A stretch of DNA of 64,000 nt from Acetobacterium malicum subsp. dehalogenans DSM 11527 (GCF_000472665.1 NZ_AXAC01000012.1:39544-103543), one strand, 5' to 3'. Counted from the stretch's first letter, positions 18,027-25,926 are shown. The notes: generated by a model not told the origin, from the sequence alone. Made by a program: numbers and translations.

Positions 18027-19388
18027 CTATTTGACGTATTTAAATAATCGCTTGATATCTTCAATAACATTTTCGTCGATATCAATTTTGGGTGAATAAC
18101 CGCTAAGGGGTTTGGTGGCATCAATGCCCATTTTGGCCGTGAGACCATCGTCACCGGTGGAAGGGTCCAGGGTTTCACCCATCATATTTGGGAAGATCAT
18201 CACGCCCTTGTCGGCCTGAAGCCGGGTAGCCATCGCCCATAGCACTTCCTGTTCGTTGAAAACATCCACGTCCTCGTCCACGACAATCACCATTTTGATA
18301 TGATGATCCATACCCAAGGCGGTTAAAATAACCTGTTGCGCCTGGCCTTCGGCGGTTTTCTTCATCGACACATAGCAGTGGAAAATACCGCAGGAGGATA
18401 AGGGCGAATGAACGGCCTTGATGTTGGGCAGATTCTGTTTTAAAAACTTGGTAATATCCCCTTCCCGCTGGATCGATACGATGGTAATGTGTTCACTGCT
18501 CATTGCCGGGGTAATGTCGTGGAAAATCGGTTTTTCCCGATAGCGAATGGCATTGACCTGGAAGACATTTTCGGTGCTGCGGAAGCAGGCGTAATTGGTG
18601 TATTCCGCAAAAGGACCTTCCGGTTCCCGGACATTGCAGAGGACTTCCCCTTCCAGCACAATTTCAGCATAGGTGGGTACATTCAGGTCGATGGTAGCAC
18701 AGGGTGATACTTCCAGGGGTTCCCCGAATAATCCGCCGATAGCACCGTATTTTCCCAGATGATAGGGAACCGAGGCTTGTGAACCCAAGGCAATATTGGG
18801 ATGGACGCCGATACAGATGGCGGCTTTCATGTTTTCGCCCCGTTCCTCACTCTTTCTAAAAAATTCCCACATCCGCTGGCGGGAATGGAAGGAAATCCCC
18901 AGCTTGTTTTTACCTTTTAACTGAAGTCGATGAAAACCCAGCGTTTCAACTCCGGTTTCGGGATCTTTGGCCACCGTCAGGCCTGAGGTAATATAGGGAC
19001 CGGCATCAATGGGAAAATGGGTGATGATCGGCAGCTTGGTTAAATCGACATCATCGCCAGTAAGCAAATGGGCATTACAGGGGGGATTTTCGACGATTTT
19101 GAGATCATCAAAGCGATTTTTAATCCGTTCAGCAAACTCAAACGGCAGATCTTCGGTTTTAACACCCATCGCTCTGGCAAACCGATCTTTGGTGCCGAGA
19201 ATGTTGGTCACCACTGGAATATCACCGTCGTCTACCTGATCAAACCACATTACCGGATATTTTCGCTGTTTTTCCAGCTCCATCATCAAAGTGCTGATTT
19301 CATATTCCCGCTTAACAGGTTCCGTCACATGACAGATTTCCCCATCTTTATCCAATTGTTCTAAAAACACCCGTAAATCTTGACTCAT
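18027..19388 (-). CDS. UbiD family prenyl-FMN-dependent decarboxylase/carboxylase
   Basis: A 453-residue UbiD enzyme. The catalytic loop REPEGPFAEY (about 254-263) gives the conserved Arg-Glu-Glu set. SFHSRQRMW (about 166-174) and the metal/prFMN-binding strand upstream are also present. The length fits aromatic UbiD enzymes. It needs prenylated FMN, made by the UbiX encoded three genes downstream. UbiD/UbiX/LpdD sets act on hydroxybenzoates, gallate or protocatechuate. The addition of hydantoinase-like subunits is unusual and may mean a nitrogen heterocycle or a carbonyl substrate. First gene of the operon, with AAGGAG before the ATG. Confidence 0.92.
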   Translation of the reverse strand: MSQDLRVFLEQLDKDGEICHVTEPVKREYEISTLMMELEKQRKYPVMWFDQVDDGDIPVVTNILGTKDRFARAMGVKTEDLPFEFAERIKNRFDDLKIVENPPCNAHLLTGDDVDLTKLPIITHFPIDAGPYITSGLTVAKDPETGVETLGFHRLQLKGKNKLGISFHSRQRMWEFFRKSEERGENMKAAICIGVHPNIALGSQASVPYHLGKYGAIGGLFGEPLEVSPCATIDLNVPTYAEIVLEGEVLCNVREPEGPFAEYTNYACFRSTENVFQVNAIRYREKPIFHDITPAMSSEHITIVSIQREGDITKFLKQNLPNIKAVHSPLSSCGIFHCYVSMKKTAEGQAQQVILTALGMDHHIKMVIVVDEDVDVFNEQEVLWAMATRLQADKGVMIFPNMMGETLDPSTGDDGLTAKMGIDATKPLSGYSPKIDIDENVIEDIKRLFKYVK

Positions 19389-19440
19389 ATTCGAATTCTC
19401 CTTAATTGTGATTGAATAAACTACTTATAAAACTACAAAT

Positions 19441-19478
19441 TGCTTTGGCACCTGTTTTCTAAAACAGACACCAAAGCA
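19441..19478. terminator. long hairpin between ECF operon end and ubiD operon
   Basis: TGCTTTGG pairs with CCAAAGCA, enclosing a second stem CTGTTTT/AAAACAG with a tiny loop. On the plus strand it is followed by a T-rich tract; on the minus strand the following sequence is only mildly T-rich. It may end the ECF operon transcript or act in the leader of the ubiD operon. Confidence 0.45.
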
Positions 19479-19533
19479 CTTGATTTTTCTTTATTTTTTT
19501 ACTCACATTAAATTTGATGACATAACACAAACG

Positions 19534-19597
19534 TAGTACCGATAATTGTTACATCCTGCAGCAAACAACAGATTAACAATTGGTCGGTACGGTAGTT
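19534..19597 (-). repeat. intergenic repeat, internally deleted copy (copy A)
   Basis: About 64 bases that match both ends of the 127-base repeat at 27696, 32896 and 39775: AGTACCGATAATTGTTACAT on the left and CAATTGGTCGGTACGGTAGTT on the right. The central GC-rich hairpin is missing. Same orientation as copy C. It starts 28 bases after the stop codon of the ECF S-component gene. Confidence 0.8.
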
Positions 19598-19625
19598 CAT
19601 CTCCACCCTAAAAATCTATTGAGAC

Positions 19626-20183
19626 TTATTTTACCATACCTGATTTCATTAATGCATCATAAACTTTCTTTTGAGCCAGTGTCGCCAATGGCCAGGTTAC
19701 AGCGATGGTGATCAGGCTGGATACCGCCGCAACACCTACTGGCAGACCCAGAATGAAAACCAGACCCACTCCCACAATGGCATTTCCTAAAACACAAACA
19801 CCACCCTGAGCCAGAATGTGATGCGACCATTTGGTCATGTCGCATTTTACCGCCACGAAGGATACCCAGATCGATGCAATGCCATTGGCAAAGATAAAGG
19901 TTGGCCAAAGGGGCGTATACATGATTGAAATCAAGGCTTCCACTTCGGCGGCAATCAATCCGCCGGGCTGTTTGTAAAGCAGCGTCAGAATCCCGGTAAA
20001 GAATGCCCAGACGGTTCCGTTAATCAGTAACATTCCCATTTTTCCCCAGGGCAGCATGTTATCGATCTGACCGGTAATCTGGCAGGCGATAACAAAGACG
20101 ATCCCCATGACAACCGCACCTATTAAAGATTTGGTGTCGGTTTTAAAAATACTTCTTTTTCCAATTGCTTGTTCGTTTTGCAT
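19626..20183 (-). CDS. ECF transporter substrate-binding (S) component
   Basis: A 185-residue hydrophobic protein with about five or six membrane segments, the size of an ECF S component. It is encoded directly downstream of the EcfT and EcfA genes. Glycine/glutamate-rich GGLIAAEVEALIS in a loop resembles YkoE-like S components, but I cannot assign a subfamily with certainty. The operon lies behind a cobalamin riboswitch, so the likely substrate is cobalamin, a corrinoid or a lower-ligand precursor. Thiamine-type substrates are the alternative if the YkoE resemblance is real. AAGGAG precedes the ATG. Confidence 0.7.
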   Translation of the reverse strand: MQNEQAIGKRSIFKTDTKSLIGAVVMGIVFVIACQITGQIDNMLPWGKMGMLLINGTVWAFFTGILTLLYKQPGGLIAAEVEALISIMYTPLWPTFIFANGIASIWVSFVAVKCDMTKWSHHILAQGGVCVLGNAIVGVGLVFILGLPVGVAAVSSLITIAVTWPLATLAQKKVYDALMKSGMVK

Positions 20184-20238
20184 TTTATGCTCCTTTTTTG
20201 TAAAGATTTATTTTTTATTTACACAGTTTTTCAACTGT

Positions 20239-20970
20239 TTACAAAATCGTTTTTATTAAGACCCCACCAAACCCGATAATCAGGCAGACGATGGTCATAC
20301 CTTCCAGGGGATGAAGATTAATTTTTTTCTGGAAATTTCGCGATGCGTGGCGACCATAACCGCGCAGTTCCACCGATAGCGCCGCATCATTGGATATCCG
20401 CATAGCCCGGTACATCAAGGGTAGAATTGAGGCCGGCAGATTCCGAATTTTCTCACCAACGGTATCATTGGGAACCCCTCGAGCCGATTGGCTATTGCAA
20501 ATGGACTGGTATTCCCCAATCATCACCGGGAAAAACCGGGCTACCATCGGCACCAGCATCGCATAGCGATAAGGAATCCGCCAGTGAATGAGCATCTGAG
20601 CCATATCCATGGGGTCCGTATGGATGCCAAACTGATAGGCCGAAAATGAGATAATGCCGATTCTTAAAAAAGCCAGGATCGCAGTTGCAACAAAGCCGCT
20701 GTATATCTCAAGGATTCCCCAGGAATAAAGCAGCTCGCCTTCTCTTCCAAAGATCAGATTAATAACCAACACTTGAGAACCAATAATGAGCAACACGACT
20801 GACAGCATTTTAAAAGATTTTAAGCTTTTTTCTGAGAGCAGTTCACTAATGAGAATCACCCCCAGCAAAATGCCATTGAGCAGGATACTTCTTGACATCA
20901 ACGCCGTCAACACCAGAAATAGGCACCAGGTCAACTTGAGTCGCGGGTCTAGTTTATTCAGCCTAAACAT
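20239..20970 (-). CDS. ECF transporter transmembrane (T) component
   Basis: A 243-residue EcfT/CbiQ-family membrane protein. It begins with the usual RLNKLDPRLKL. It carries the two Ala-Arg-Gly coupling motifs that dock on the ATPases: SARGV (about 165-169) and ELRGYG (about 204-209). It overlaps the end of the ATPase gene by 13 bases, so expression is coupled. It links ATP hydrolysis by the double ATPase to substrate release from the S component. Confidence 0.92.
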   Translation of the reverse strand: MFRLNKLDPRLKLTWCLFLVLTALMSRSILLNGILLGVILISELLSEKSLKSFKMLSVVLLIIGSQVLVINLIFGREGELLYSWGILEIYSGFVATAILAFLRIGIISFSAYQFGIHTDPMDMAQMLIHWRIPYRYAMLVPMVARFFPVMIGEYQSICNSQSARGVPNDTVGEKIRNLPASILPLMYRAMRISNDAALSVELRGYGRHASRNFQKKINLHPLEGMTIVCLIIGFGGVLIKTIL

Positions 20971-22457
20971 TTATCATCTCCTCCTTCCATGAGTTCCAGC
21001 CGGACTAAATCGTCCAGATAATCATCCATTTTTTTTGCCTCAAATTCCAGGGCCAACTGATGGTTGTGCATCACTACAACCCGATTGGCAAAGTCTCTGG
21101 CTTCAGCTAAATCGTGCGTCACCAATAGAATGCTGACGCCCTGACGGCTGAGCCGGGCCAGTTTTTCCATCACCACTTGACTCTGGGAAGCGTTTAAACC
21201 TGAGGTTGGTTCATCGGCAATGATCAGCTCCGGATCATTGATGACTACCGAACCCAGCGCCAGTAATTGGCGCTGTCCCCGACTCAAACGCTGGGGGTGC
21301 ATTTCCTCCAGCCCCTCGAGTCCGATCAGGGCCAGAATTTCCTGAATTTTTTGCTCTTGCGCTTGTTCATTCAGGTTTTTATTTTTCAGAACATAACTGA
21401 TTTCATCTTTGACTGAACTGCAAAAAATCTGATCATCAGGATTCTGAAACAGAAATCCGATCTGACGCCGCAGTTCACCGACATTTTTCTTTGTCATTGG
21501 GGTCCCGAATAATTCGACGCTGCCGGTGCTTGGTTTGACCAACCCTTCGATAAGCTTAAGCATGGTCGATTTACCTGATCCATTCTGTCCGATGACCGCC
21601 GTAAAATCGCCTTTTTTCAGACTGAAATTCAGCGGCTGGCAGCCGGTTACCCCACCCTTATAGGTATGCGACGCACCAGTTAGCTTAATCACGTCGGTAT
21701 TTTCATCCACTTGGATCGGTTCTGCCTGGCGGCTGTTTTTTCGGACGCCATATTTTTGCTGATATTCAGCAACCGGCAGAAAATCTTTGACCATCCCGGC
21801 TTCCATAACCAGCACCCGATGGGCATCTTTTAAGACTGCGCCGGATTTATCCATGACCACTAAGGTGGTGACTTTTTTCTCCCGGTTCAGTTGCCCCAGG
21901 TGCCGATACAACTCGGAACTGGTTTTGGGATCCAGTTCGGCAGTGGGCTGATCCAGTAGCAAGATCGGGGTTTTCATTGCCAGGATACTCCCCAGTACCA
22001 CCTTTTGGGCCTGCCCGCCGGAAAGGGCATCCGTCGTTCGGTCCGAGAAAGCCCGGATCCCGAGAAAGTCCATAATCTCATTAACCCGGTTCGCAATTTC
22101 TTCCTGATTCAGATTCAGATTGGACACGCCAAAAGCCAGCTCATCGCCAACCCGGCGGTTAACCATCTGATTTTGTGGTTCCTGCATCATATATCCCAGA
22201 TAGTCGGCCATTTGGCAGAGCGGAATAGGGGACACATCCTGGTCAGCTACCTTCACCGTCCCGGAAAGCGCACAGGGATAAAACTTCGGAGCCGCTGAGG
22301 TAATGGCATGAAGCAGCAGTGATTTCCCCGAAGCCGCTCCGCCAGTAATGACAATAAATTCGCCCGCATTGATATTCAGTTTGATGTTTTTAAGCGCCGG
22401 TTCCCTTTCGTCGGGAAAGGTCAGTGCTTTAATATCCAGTTGGATAATGGGTTTCAT
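20958..22457 (-). CDS. ECF transporter ATPase, two ABC domains fused
   Basis: A 499-residue protein with two complete ATPase domains. Domain 1 has Walker A GGAASGKS (about 39-46), signature LSGGQ (about 144-148) and Walker B ILLLDQP. Domain 2 has Walker A GQNGSGKS (about 289-296), signature LSRGQRQ and Walker B LIIADEP. The fusion replaces separate EcfA and EcfA' proteins and is typical of dedicated (group I) ECF systems. First gene of the operon, about 100 bases downstream of the riboswitch aptamer. In a corrinoid-dependent acetogen this could supply vitamin B12 to the methyltransferase locus at the left. Confidence 0.93.
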   Translation of the reverse strand: MKPIIQLDIKALTFPDEREPALKNIKLNINAGEFIVITGGAASGKSLLLHAITSAAPKFYPCALSGTVKVADQDVSPIPLCQMADYLGYMMQEPQNQMVNRRVGDELAFGVSNLNLNQEEIANRVNEIMDFLGIRAFSDRTTDALSGGQAQKVVLGSILAMKTPILLLDQPTAELDPKTSSELYRHLGQLNREKKVTTLVVMDKSGAVLKDAHRVLVMEAGMVKDFLPVAEYQQKYGVRKNSRQAEPIQVDENTDVIKLTGASHTYKGGVTGCQPLNFSLKKGDFTAVIGQNGSGKSTMLKLIEGLVKPSTGSVELFGTPMTKKNVGELRRQIGFLFQNPDDQIFCSSVKDEISYVLKNKNLNEQAQEQKIQEILALIGLEGLEEMHPQRLSRGQRQLLALGSVVINDPELIIADEPTSGLNASQSQVVMEKLARLSRQGVSILLVTHDLAEARDFANRVVVMHNHQLALEFEAKKMDDYLDDLVRLELMEGGDDKCLG

Positions 22458-22478
22458 GGGATGGCCTCGTGATTCTAT

Positions 22479-22542
22479 AAAAAAAACGGTAAGATTTCAG
22501 CTATCGATAGGGTAATCCTAAGGATAGCCGAAACTTTACCGT
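22479..22542 (-). terminator. riboswitch expression-platform terminator
   Basis: On the minus strand ACGGTAAAGTTTCGGCTATC pairs with GATAGCTGAAATCTTACCGT (one or two mismatches) and is followed by a run of T. It lies between the cobalamin aptamer and the ATPase start codon, so cobalamin binding should favour premature termination. Confidence 0.88.
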
Positions 22543-22565
22543 CGTTTCATACTATTATAATTTAA

Positions 22566-22703
22566 TGGCAGGTCTCCTGACTCTGGTTTATCTGTTTTTG
22601 CGCCTTCCCGTTTCCAGTGGCATGTGCAGAAACAAAACCATTACAGTGATGGGTTCGTTCAGGATTCTCACCTGATTCCCTATTCTCCTTTTACAAGGCA
22701 CCA
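22566..22703 (-). promoter_or_regulatory. cobalamin (B12) riboswitch aptamer
   Basis: Reading the minus strand, the region has the cobalamin-aptamer landmarks in order: GGTGCC near 22702, AGGGAATCAGGTGAGAATCC, CACTGT, GCCACTG, GGGAAGG, and the B12 box AGTCAGGAGACCTGCC near 22567-22582. It precedes the ECF transporter operon and its terminator platform. This is a class I-type arrangement and probably represses transport when B12 is plentiful. Confidence 0.95.
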
Positions 22704-22731
22704 TAAATCGTGTAAATACTTTATTGTGTCA

Positions 22732-22760
22732 ATCATAGCGAATTTATTGACAATTGTCAA
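22732..22760 (-). promoter_or_regulatory. strong sigma-A promoter of the riboswitch-ECF transcript
   Basis: On the minus strand a perfect TTGACA (22755-22760) is followed after 17 bases by TATGAT (22732-22737). A perfect 14-base palindrome TTGACAATTGTCAA (22747-22760) overlaps the -35 box and could be an operator or chance. Confidence 0.8.
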
Positions 22761-22822
22761 CTGTTTACAAAAACTTTCTTCTCAGCCAACAACAGAAAAA
22801 TTTCCTACTGTTGATTGAATAG

Positions 22823-23911
22823 TCATACTATTGCTTCCTCGGAATATGAAATAGATTTTATTCGATATACTGTCGTCTTTGTGCAGCTTAATAAGTTATT
22901 ACAAGCAAAAACTGCTAAATTTAAACCACCCTCATGCATGGTACTTACATATTCCACACCATCAAATCCTTGGCTTTTGATGTAGTCACTTATATATTGT
23001 GTTGGTAAATAATCCAGCTCACTATCATGTCGCCTTAGCGGTTTTGCTATTTCTTGGCTAATTAATTTCAGATGCTCAATATTAATTGCATGTTGGGTAT
23101 ATTCTATTCCCATTGTGCTATTCGCTATAAAAGGACTTATTTTATCCAAATTAGCAAAATCAATTACTACTATATCTTTTTTTAGCTTGAAGTAACCAAC
23201 AGTTACATAATCGAAAACTCCAGCGCGCGTTTCATGCAAAGTAGTTTTGACTGAATCCGATAAATACAATATGCTAATACCTGCAGGATTTACGCGCCCC
23301 GAGGTTGCTAGATGCGTGGGTGGTGCTCCCATTTCTGATTTCTTAAAACCAACTTCGTCCGTACAAATACGGGTACGATAAAAAATTTTTCCTGCTTTGT
23401 GAGTTTTTCGAACACACCGGATAAATAAATCCAAAATATCCTTATTAATATGATCTGTGTGGAATCGGTTTACACGTTTTATATCTCCAACAAAATCTGT
23501 CCATTGATAATCTCGTAGAATTGAATACTCATTTAAATAATCTTTATCTTGACTTTCTAAAATTCCTACTGGATAATCAAACAGCTCTGGTTGCTCAGCA
23601 TATTTTTCATGGCAGATCGCAGTAAGTAGCTGATAAATGTCATCAGGTTCTAAGTTAAAAATCGACCATTTTCTATAAAAAATGTTCTTAAGTACGTCTG
23701 TTTTTTCTTTTGGAAAGGTTGTCGGTAAACTAGATACAGATGTATATACATCTAATAACTCATTGAACCTATCAGCTAATGTTGTGTCACTCTCTAATGA
23801 GTACACATTAACATTTTTACTACCGCAAAAGTCGCAATTGCCTTTGGTTTTATGGTTCTTAATGATGTCCATAATTTCAGCATCATTAAAACATCTTACA
23901 CAGCAGTTCAT
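22823..23911 (-). CDS. RES-domain protein with N-terminal zinc-ribbon (putative NAD-targeting toxin)
   Basis: A 362-residue protein. Paired cysteines at 3/4/7 and 26/29 look like a zinc ribbon. A middle helical region (about 45-165) is followed by a C-terminal RES domain: IFYRTRI (about 176-182), SGRVNPAGISILYLSDS (about 204-220) and TTLHETRAG (about 223-231), giving the Arg and Glu of the family. Other RES proteins degrade or phosphorolyse NAD and act as toxins. No Xre-type antitoxin is next to it. The ATG at 23909-23911 follows GAGGGAAAATAG; a GTG five codons earlier overlaps the upstream gene. It is the last gene of an AT-rich three-gene cassette. Confidence 0.8.
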   Translation of the reverse strand: MNCCVRCFNDAEIMDIIKNHKTKGNCDFCGSKNVNVYSLESDTTLADRFNELLDVYTSVSSLPTTFPKEKTDVLKNIFYRKWSIFNLEPDDIYQLLTAICHEKYAEQPELFDYPVGILESQDKDYLNEYSILRDYQWTDFVGDIKRVNRFHTDHINKDILDLFIRCVRKTHKAGKIFYRTRICTDEVGFKKSEMGAPPTHLATSGRVNPAGISILYLSDSVKTTLHETRAGVFDYVTVGYFKLKKDIVVIDFANLDKISPFIANSTMGIEYTQHAINIEHLKLISQEIAKPLRRHDSELDYLPTQYISDYIKSQGFDGVEYVSTMHEGGLNLAVFACNNLLSCTKTTVYRIKSISYSEEAIV

Positions 23912-23912
23912 T

Positions 23913-24863
23913 CTATTTTCCCTCACTAAGATACTTTCCCATAAGTTCTAAATGATGCATAATGGAAAGCTTTTTTACACTTCCAAGCCCAGGGTAAGTT
24001 TGATTATTGTAATGTAATAATAAGGTTGTCAAACCAAGTGTCGGGGGAAAAGGATCTGACTGGTACCAATTATTTAATTTCGAAACAGCTTCATAAAATT
24101 TTTTTGCCGGGTTAGAAATATCTTCGTTTGAGTCAGAAACAAAGTGCTTAATTCTAAGGCTATTATCCTTAGCAAAATACACAATATGAATTGCTACTGC
24201 ATATGGGGCAAACCCCCCTTCTTGATAGTCATTACCAACAACGGAATAGTCAGCAAAACCCTTAAGCCCATCATCTTTAAAGTACAAATGATCATCAGAA
24301 AAAAACTCATCCTCTATATCTTGATAATCTGCATTTCGGCTCTGCTTCTCGAACTTATCATCTAAAATAACGCGATTTCGCTTAATCCTACGTCGAAATG
24401 CACTTTCATCTGGTATAAGAGCATAGCAAGGATTCTCATTTGAAAACTCTTGTTCAAACAAATCCAAAAAATCACGATCTGTATTAATTACTAACAAATC
24501 TTTTTTCAGTACGCCATTATCGTCCCAATAATTCAACAATGATCGTGCATTCTTCTGTAAAATAATTGATTTTATAACAATGTTGTCGTCATAAAGTTTC
24601 TGAAATTCTTTTTTATATACACCCTCCTTTGAATCATTCTTTGCTTCATTAATGTCCTTCTTAAAAGAACCTACAATTGGATTTCTAATTACCGCTACCT
24701 GATGTTCAACACGGATGTATTCCGAGATAGTTTTAATTAATGTAGGTGATAATTTGACAGGCTCAATGATAGGAATCACATAATCCCCCAAGAGATCATT
24801 CGTTACTAATTCACGTAGAGCCAACAACTCATATTGTCTGCCCCGAATATATGGAAGATACAC
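23913..24863 (-). CDS. sce7725-family (Beta-protein-like) protein
   Basis: A 316-residue protein. Its N-terminus YLPYIRGRQYELLALREL and the strand YVIPIIEPVKLSP (about 28-40) match the pattern of sce7725/Beta_protein-type families. Function is unknown. It starts with GTG at 24863, four bases after the stop of the sce7726-like gene, with AGGGGGT (inside that gene's end) as ribosome site, so translation is coupled. It overlaps or touches the RES-domain gene downstream. The conserved pairing of sce7726 and sce7725 proteins in other bacteria suggests a joint function; the link to the RES gene is an inference from spacing. Confidence 0.75.
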   Translation of the reverse strand: MYLPYIRGRQYELLALRELVTNDLLGDYVIPIIEPVKLSPTLIKTISEYIRVEHQVAVIRNPIVGSFKKDINEAKNDSKEGVYKKEFQKLYDDNIVIKSIILQKNARSLLNYWDDNGVLKKDLLVINTDRDFLDLFEQEFSNENPCYALIPDESAFRRRIKRNRVILDDKFEKQSRNADYQDIEDEFFSDDHLYFKDDGLKGFADYSVVGNDYQEGGFAPYAVAIHIVYFAKDNSLRIKHFVSDSNEDISNPAKKFYEAVSKLNNWYQSDPFPPTLGLTTLLLHYNNQTYPGLGSVKKLSIMHHLELMGKYLSEGK

Positions 24864-24867
24864 ATTA

Positions 24868-25722
24868 TTACCCCCTGAACTTATTTTGTAAAAAAATTTC
24901 TAAATTTTCGTAATCTTGTGATGATGGATTTGAAAAATACATTAAAGACTTCAACTCATAAGGTACTTTTTCTATTTTATTGCGCAAAATATGGTTTCTA
25001 TTTTTTAGCTGTTTTAGAGACATTGCATATGCTTCGAAAATTGGTATTTGTGAAAACATAGAATAACATTCATCGTAATAAAAAACTTGTGATGCCTTCG
25101 GCAATTTCCCAAATAACTGCTTAATAATTGCTTCATATTCACCTTTATGCAGAACTTTAAAGATAGCTTGATGCTCCAATTTTGAATTGTCTTCGATCAT
25201 GTCTTTTTTTAAAGTTTTGCTTATTGTATCACGTTTTGTTAGAACACAAATGCCCACAGGTGTGCCATCCAAGATATTAAGCAACCTATTAAAATTATTT
25301 TCAGATGTTACTACACATACATGATTAAATGCCTTATAGTAATCTTTTATTTGTGTATTCAATCTATCAAAACTATCAAGTTCAGATTTTATTTCATATA
25401 CCACAGCTTTGCCATTAATAAGAATGAAATCCGCTTTTGATTTCCCTATAGGTATCTGCGTTAATGCTATCGTTGTATTAACACTATGTCTACCCAAAAG
25501 AAGCTTATTAAGAAGTGTATTTTGAAAGAAATATTCATTTCGGTAAGACTTAGACATGAAATTATATATTTCACTAATAAGCTCCCCATTTTTTTTTTCG
25601 CCAAAATCCGAGGCATATCGTTGAACGATTGTACCAAATGTCATATTCTCGTTATCATTAATAAGCTTGCGAAAAACATTTTGGGTAAAGAGTCTATTTA
25701 ATACTACATTATTCGTTCCCAT
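24868..25722 (-). CDS. sce7726-family protein, PD-(D/E)xK nuclease-like
   Basis: A 284-residue protein. A segment near residue 96 reads KADFILINGKAVVYEIKSE, i.e. Asp98 then Glu110-Ile-Lys112, the D...ExK core of PD-(D/E)xK nucleases, followed by LDSFDRLNTQ, typical of sce7726 proteins. The remaining C-terminal region is helical and unassigned. The longest frame begins at 25755, but a TGTTATAAT promoter places the transcript start near 25753, and GGGGGAG precedes the ATG at 25720-25722, so I use that start. First gene of the cassette. Nuclease activity is not proven. Confidence 0.78.
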   Translation of the reverse strand: MGTNNVVLNRLFTQNVFRKLINDNENMTFGTIVQRYASDFGEKKNGELISEIYNFMSKSYRNEYFFQNTLLNKLLLGRHSVNTTIALTQIPIGKSKADFILINGKAVVYEIKSELDSFDRLNTQIKDYYKAFNHVCVVTSENNFNRLLNILDGTPVGICVLTKRDTISKTLKKDMIEDNSKLEHQAIFKVLHKGEYEAIIKQLFGKLPKASQVFYYDECYSMFSQIPIFEAYAMSLKQLKNRNHILRNKIEKVPYELKSLMYFSNPSSQDYENLEIFLQNKFRG

Positions 25723-25759
25723 TAAACTCCCCCATTTCATTACATAACTATACATTTTT

Positions 25760-25768
25760 ATTATAACA
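25760..25768 (-). promoter_or_regulatory. extended -10 promoter of the sce7726 cassette
   Basis: Minus-strand TGTTATAAT is a TG-n-TATAAT extended -10 element, with no good -35 at the usual distance. The predicted start near 25753 leaves a leader of about 30 bases before the chosen ATG. Confidence 0.6.
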
Positions 25769-25791
25769 TGAAATACAATTATCGAAAATGC

Positions 25792-25926
25792 CTATTTATG
25801 TAAAACAATGTCTTTTGTAGTATCTTGCAACCACTGTAAGTACCACCGCTCAGTTTCATCCTCAACGGTAAAGTGGTATTCTCTATTTTCTTTAATCAGG
25901 GCTCCACCTCTTTTTCTTAATTTTCT
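25792..25926 (-). pseudogene. RloB-like N-terminal gene fragment
   Basis: A 44-codon open stretch on the minus strand, bounded by an in-frame TAG upstream (25927-25929) and TAG at 25792-25794, with no start codon. It reads RKLRKRGGALIKENREY, then HFTVEDETERWYLQWL, and ends DIVLHK. This resembles the N-terminus of RloB-like proteins, where a TOPRIM-type VEGETE motif is usual; here the glycine is Asp. RloB relatives belong to defence systems. It ends only about 35 bases before the sce7726 promoter, so the cassette may sit in a former defence locus. Confidence 0.5.

Noticed and set aside
22823..23911. Xre-RES toxin-antitoxin pair
   Set aside because: No Xre-type antitoxin gene flanks the RES gene. 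The upstream genes are sce7725- and sce7726-like, so the classic type II pair is not supported.
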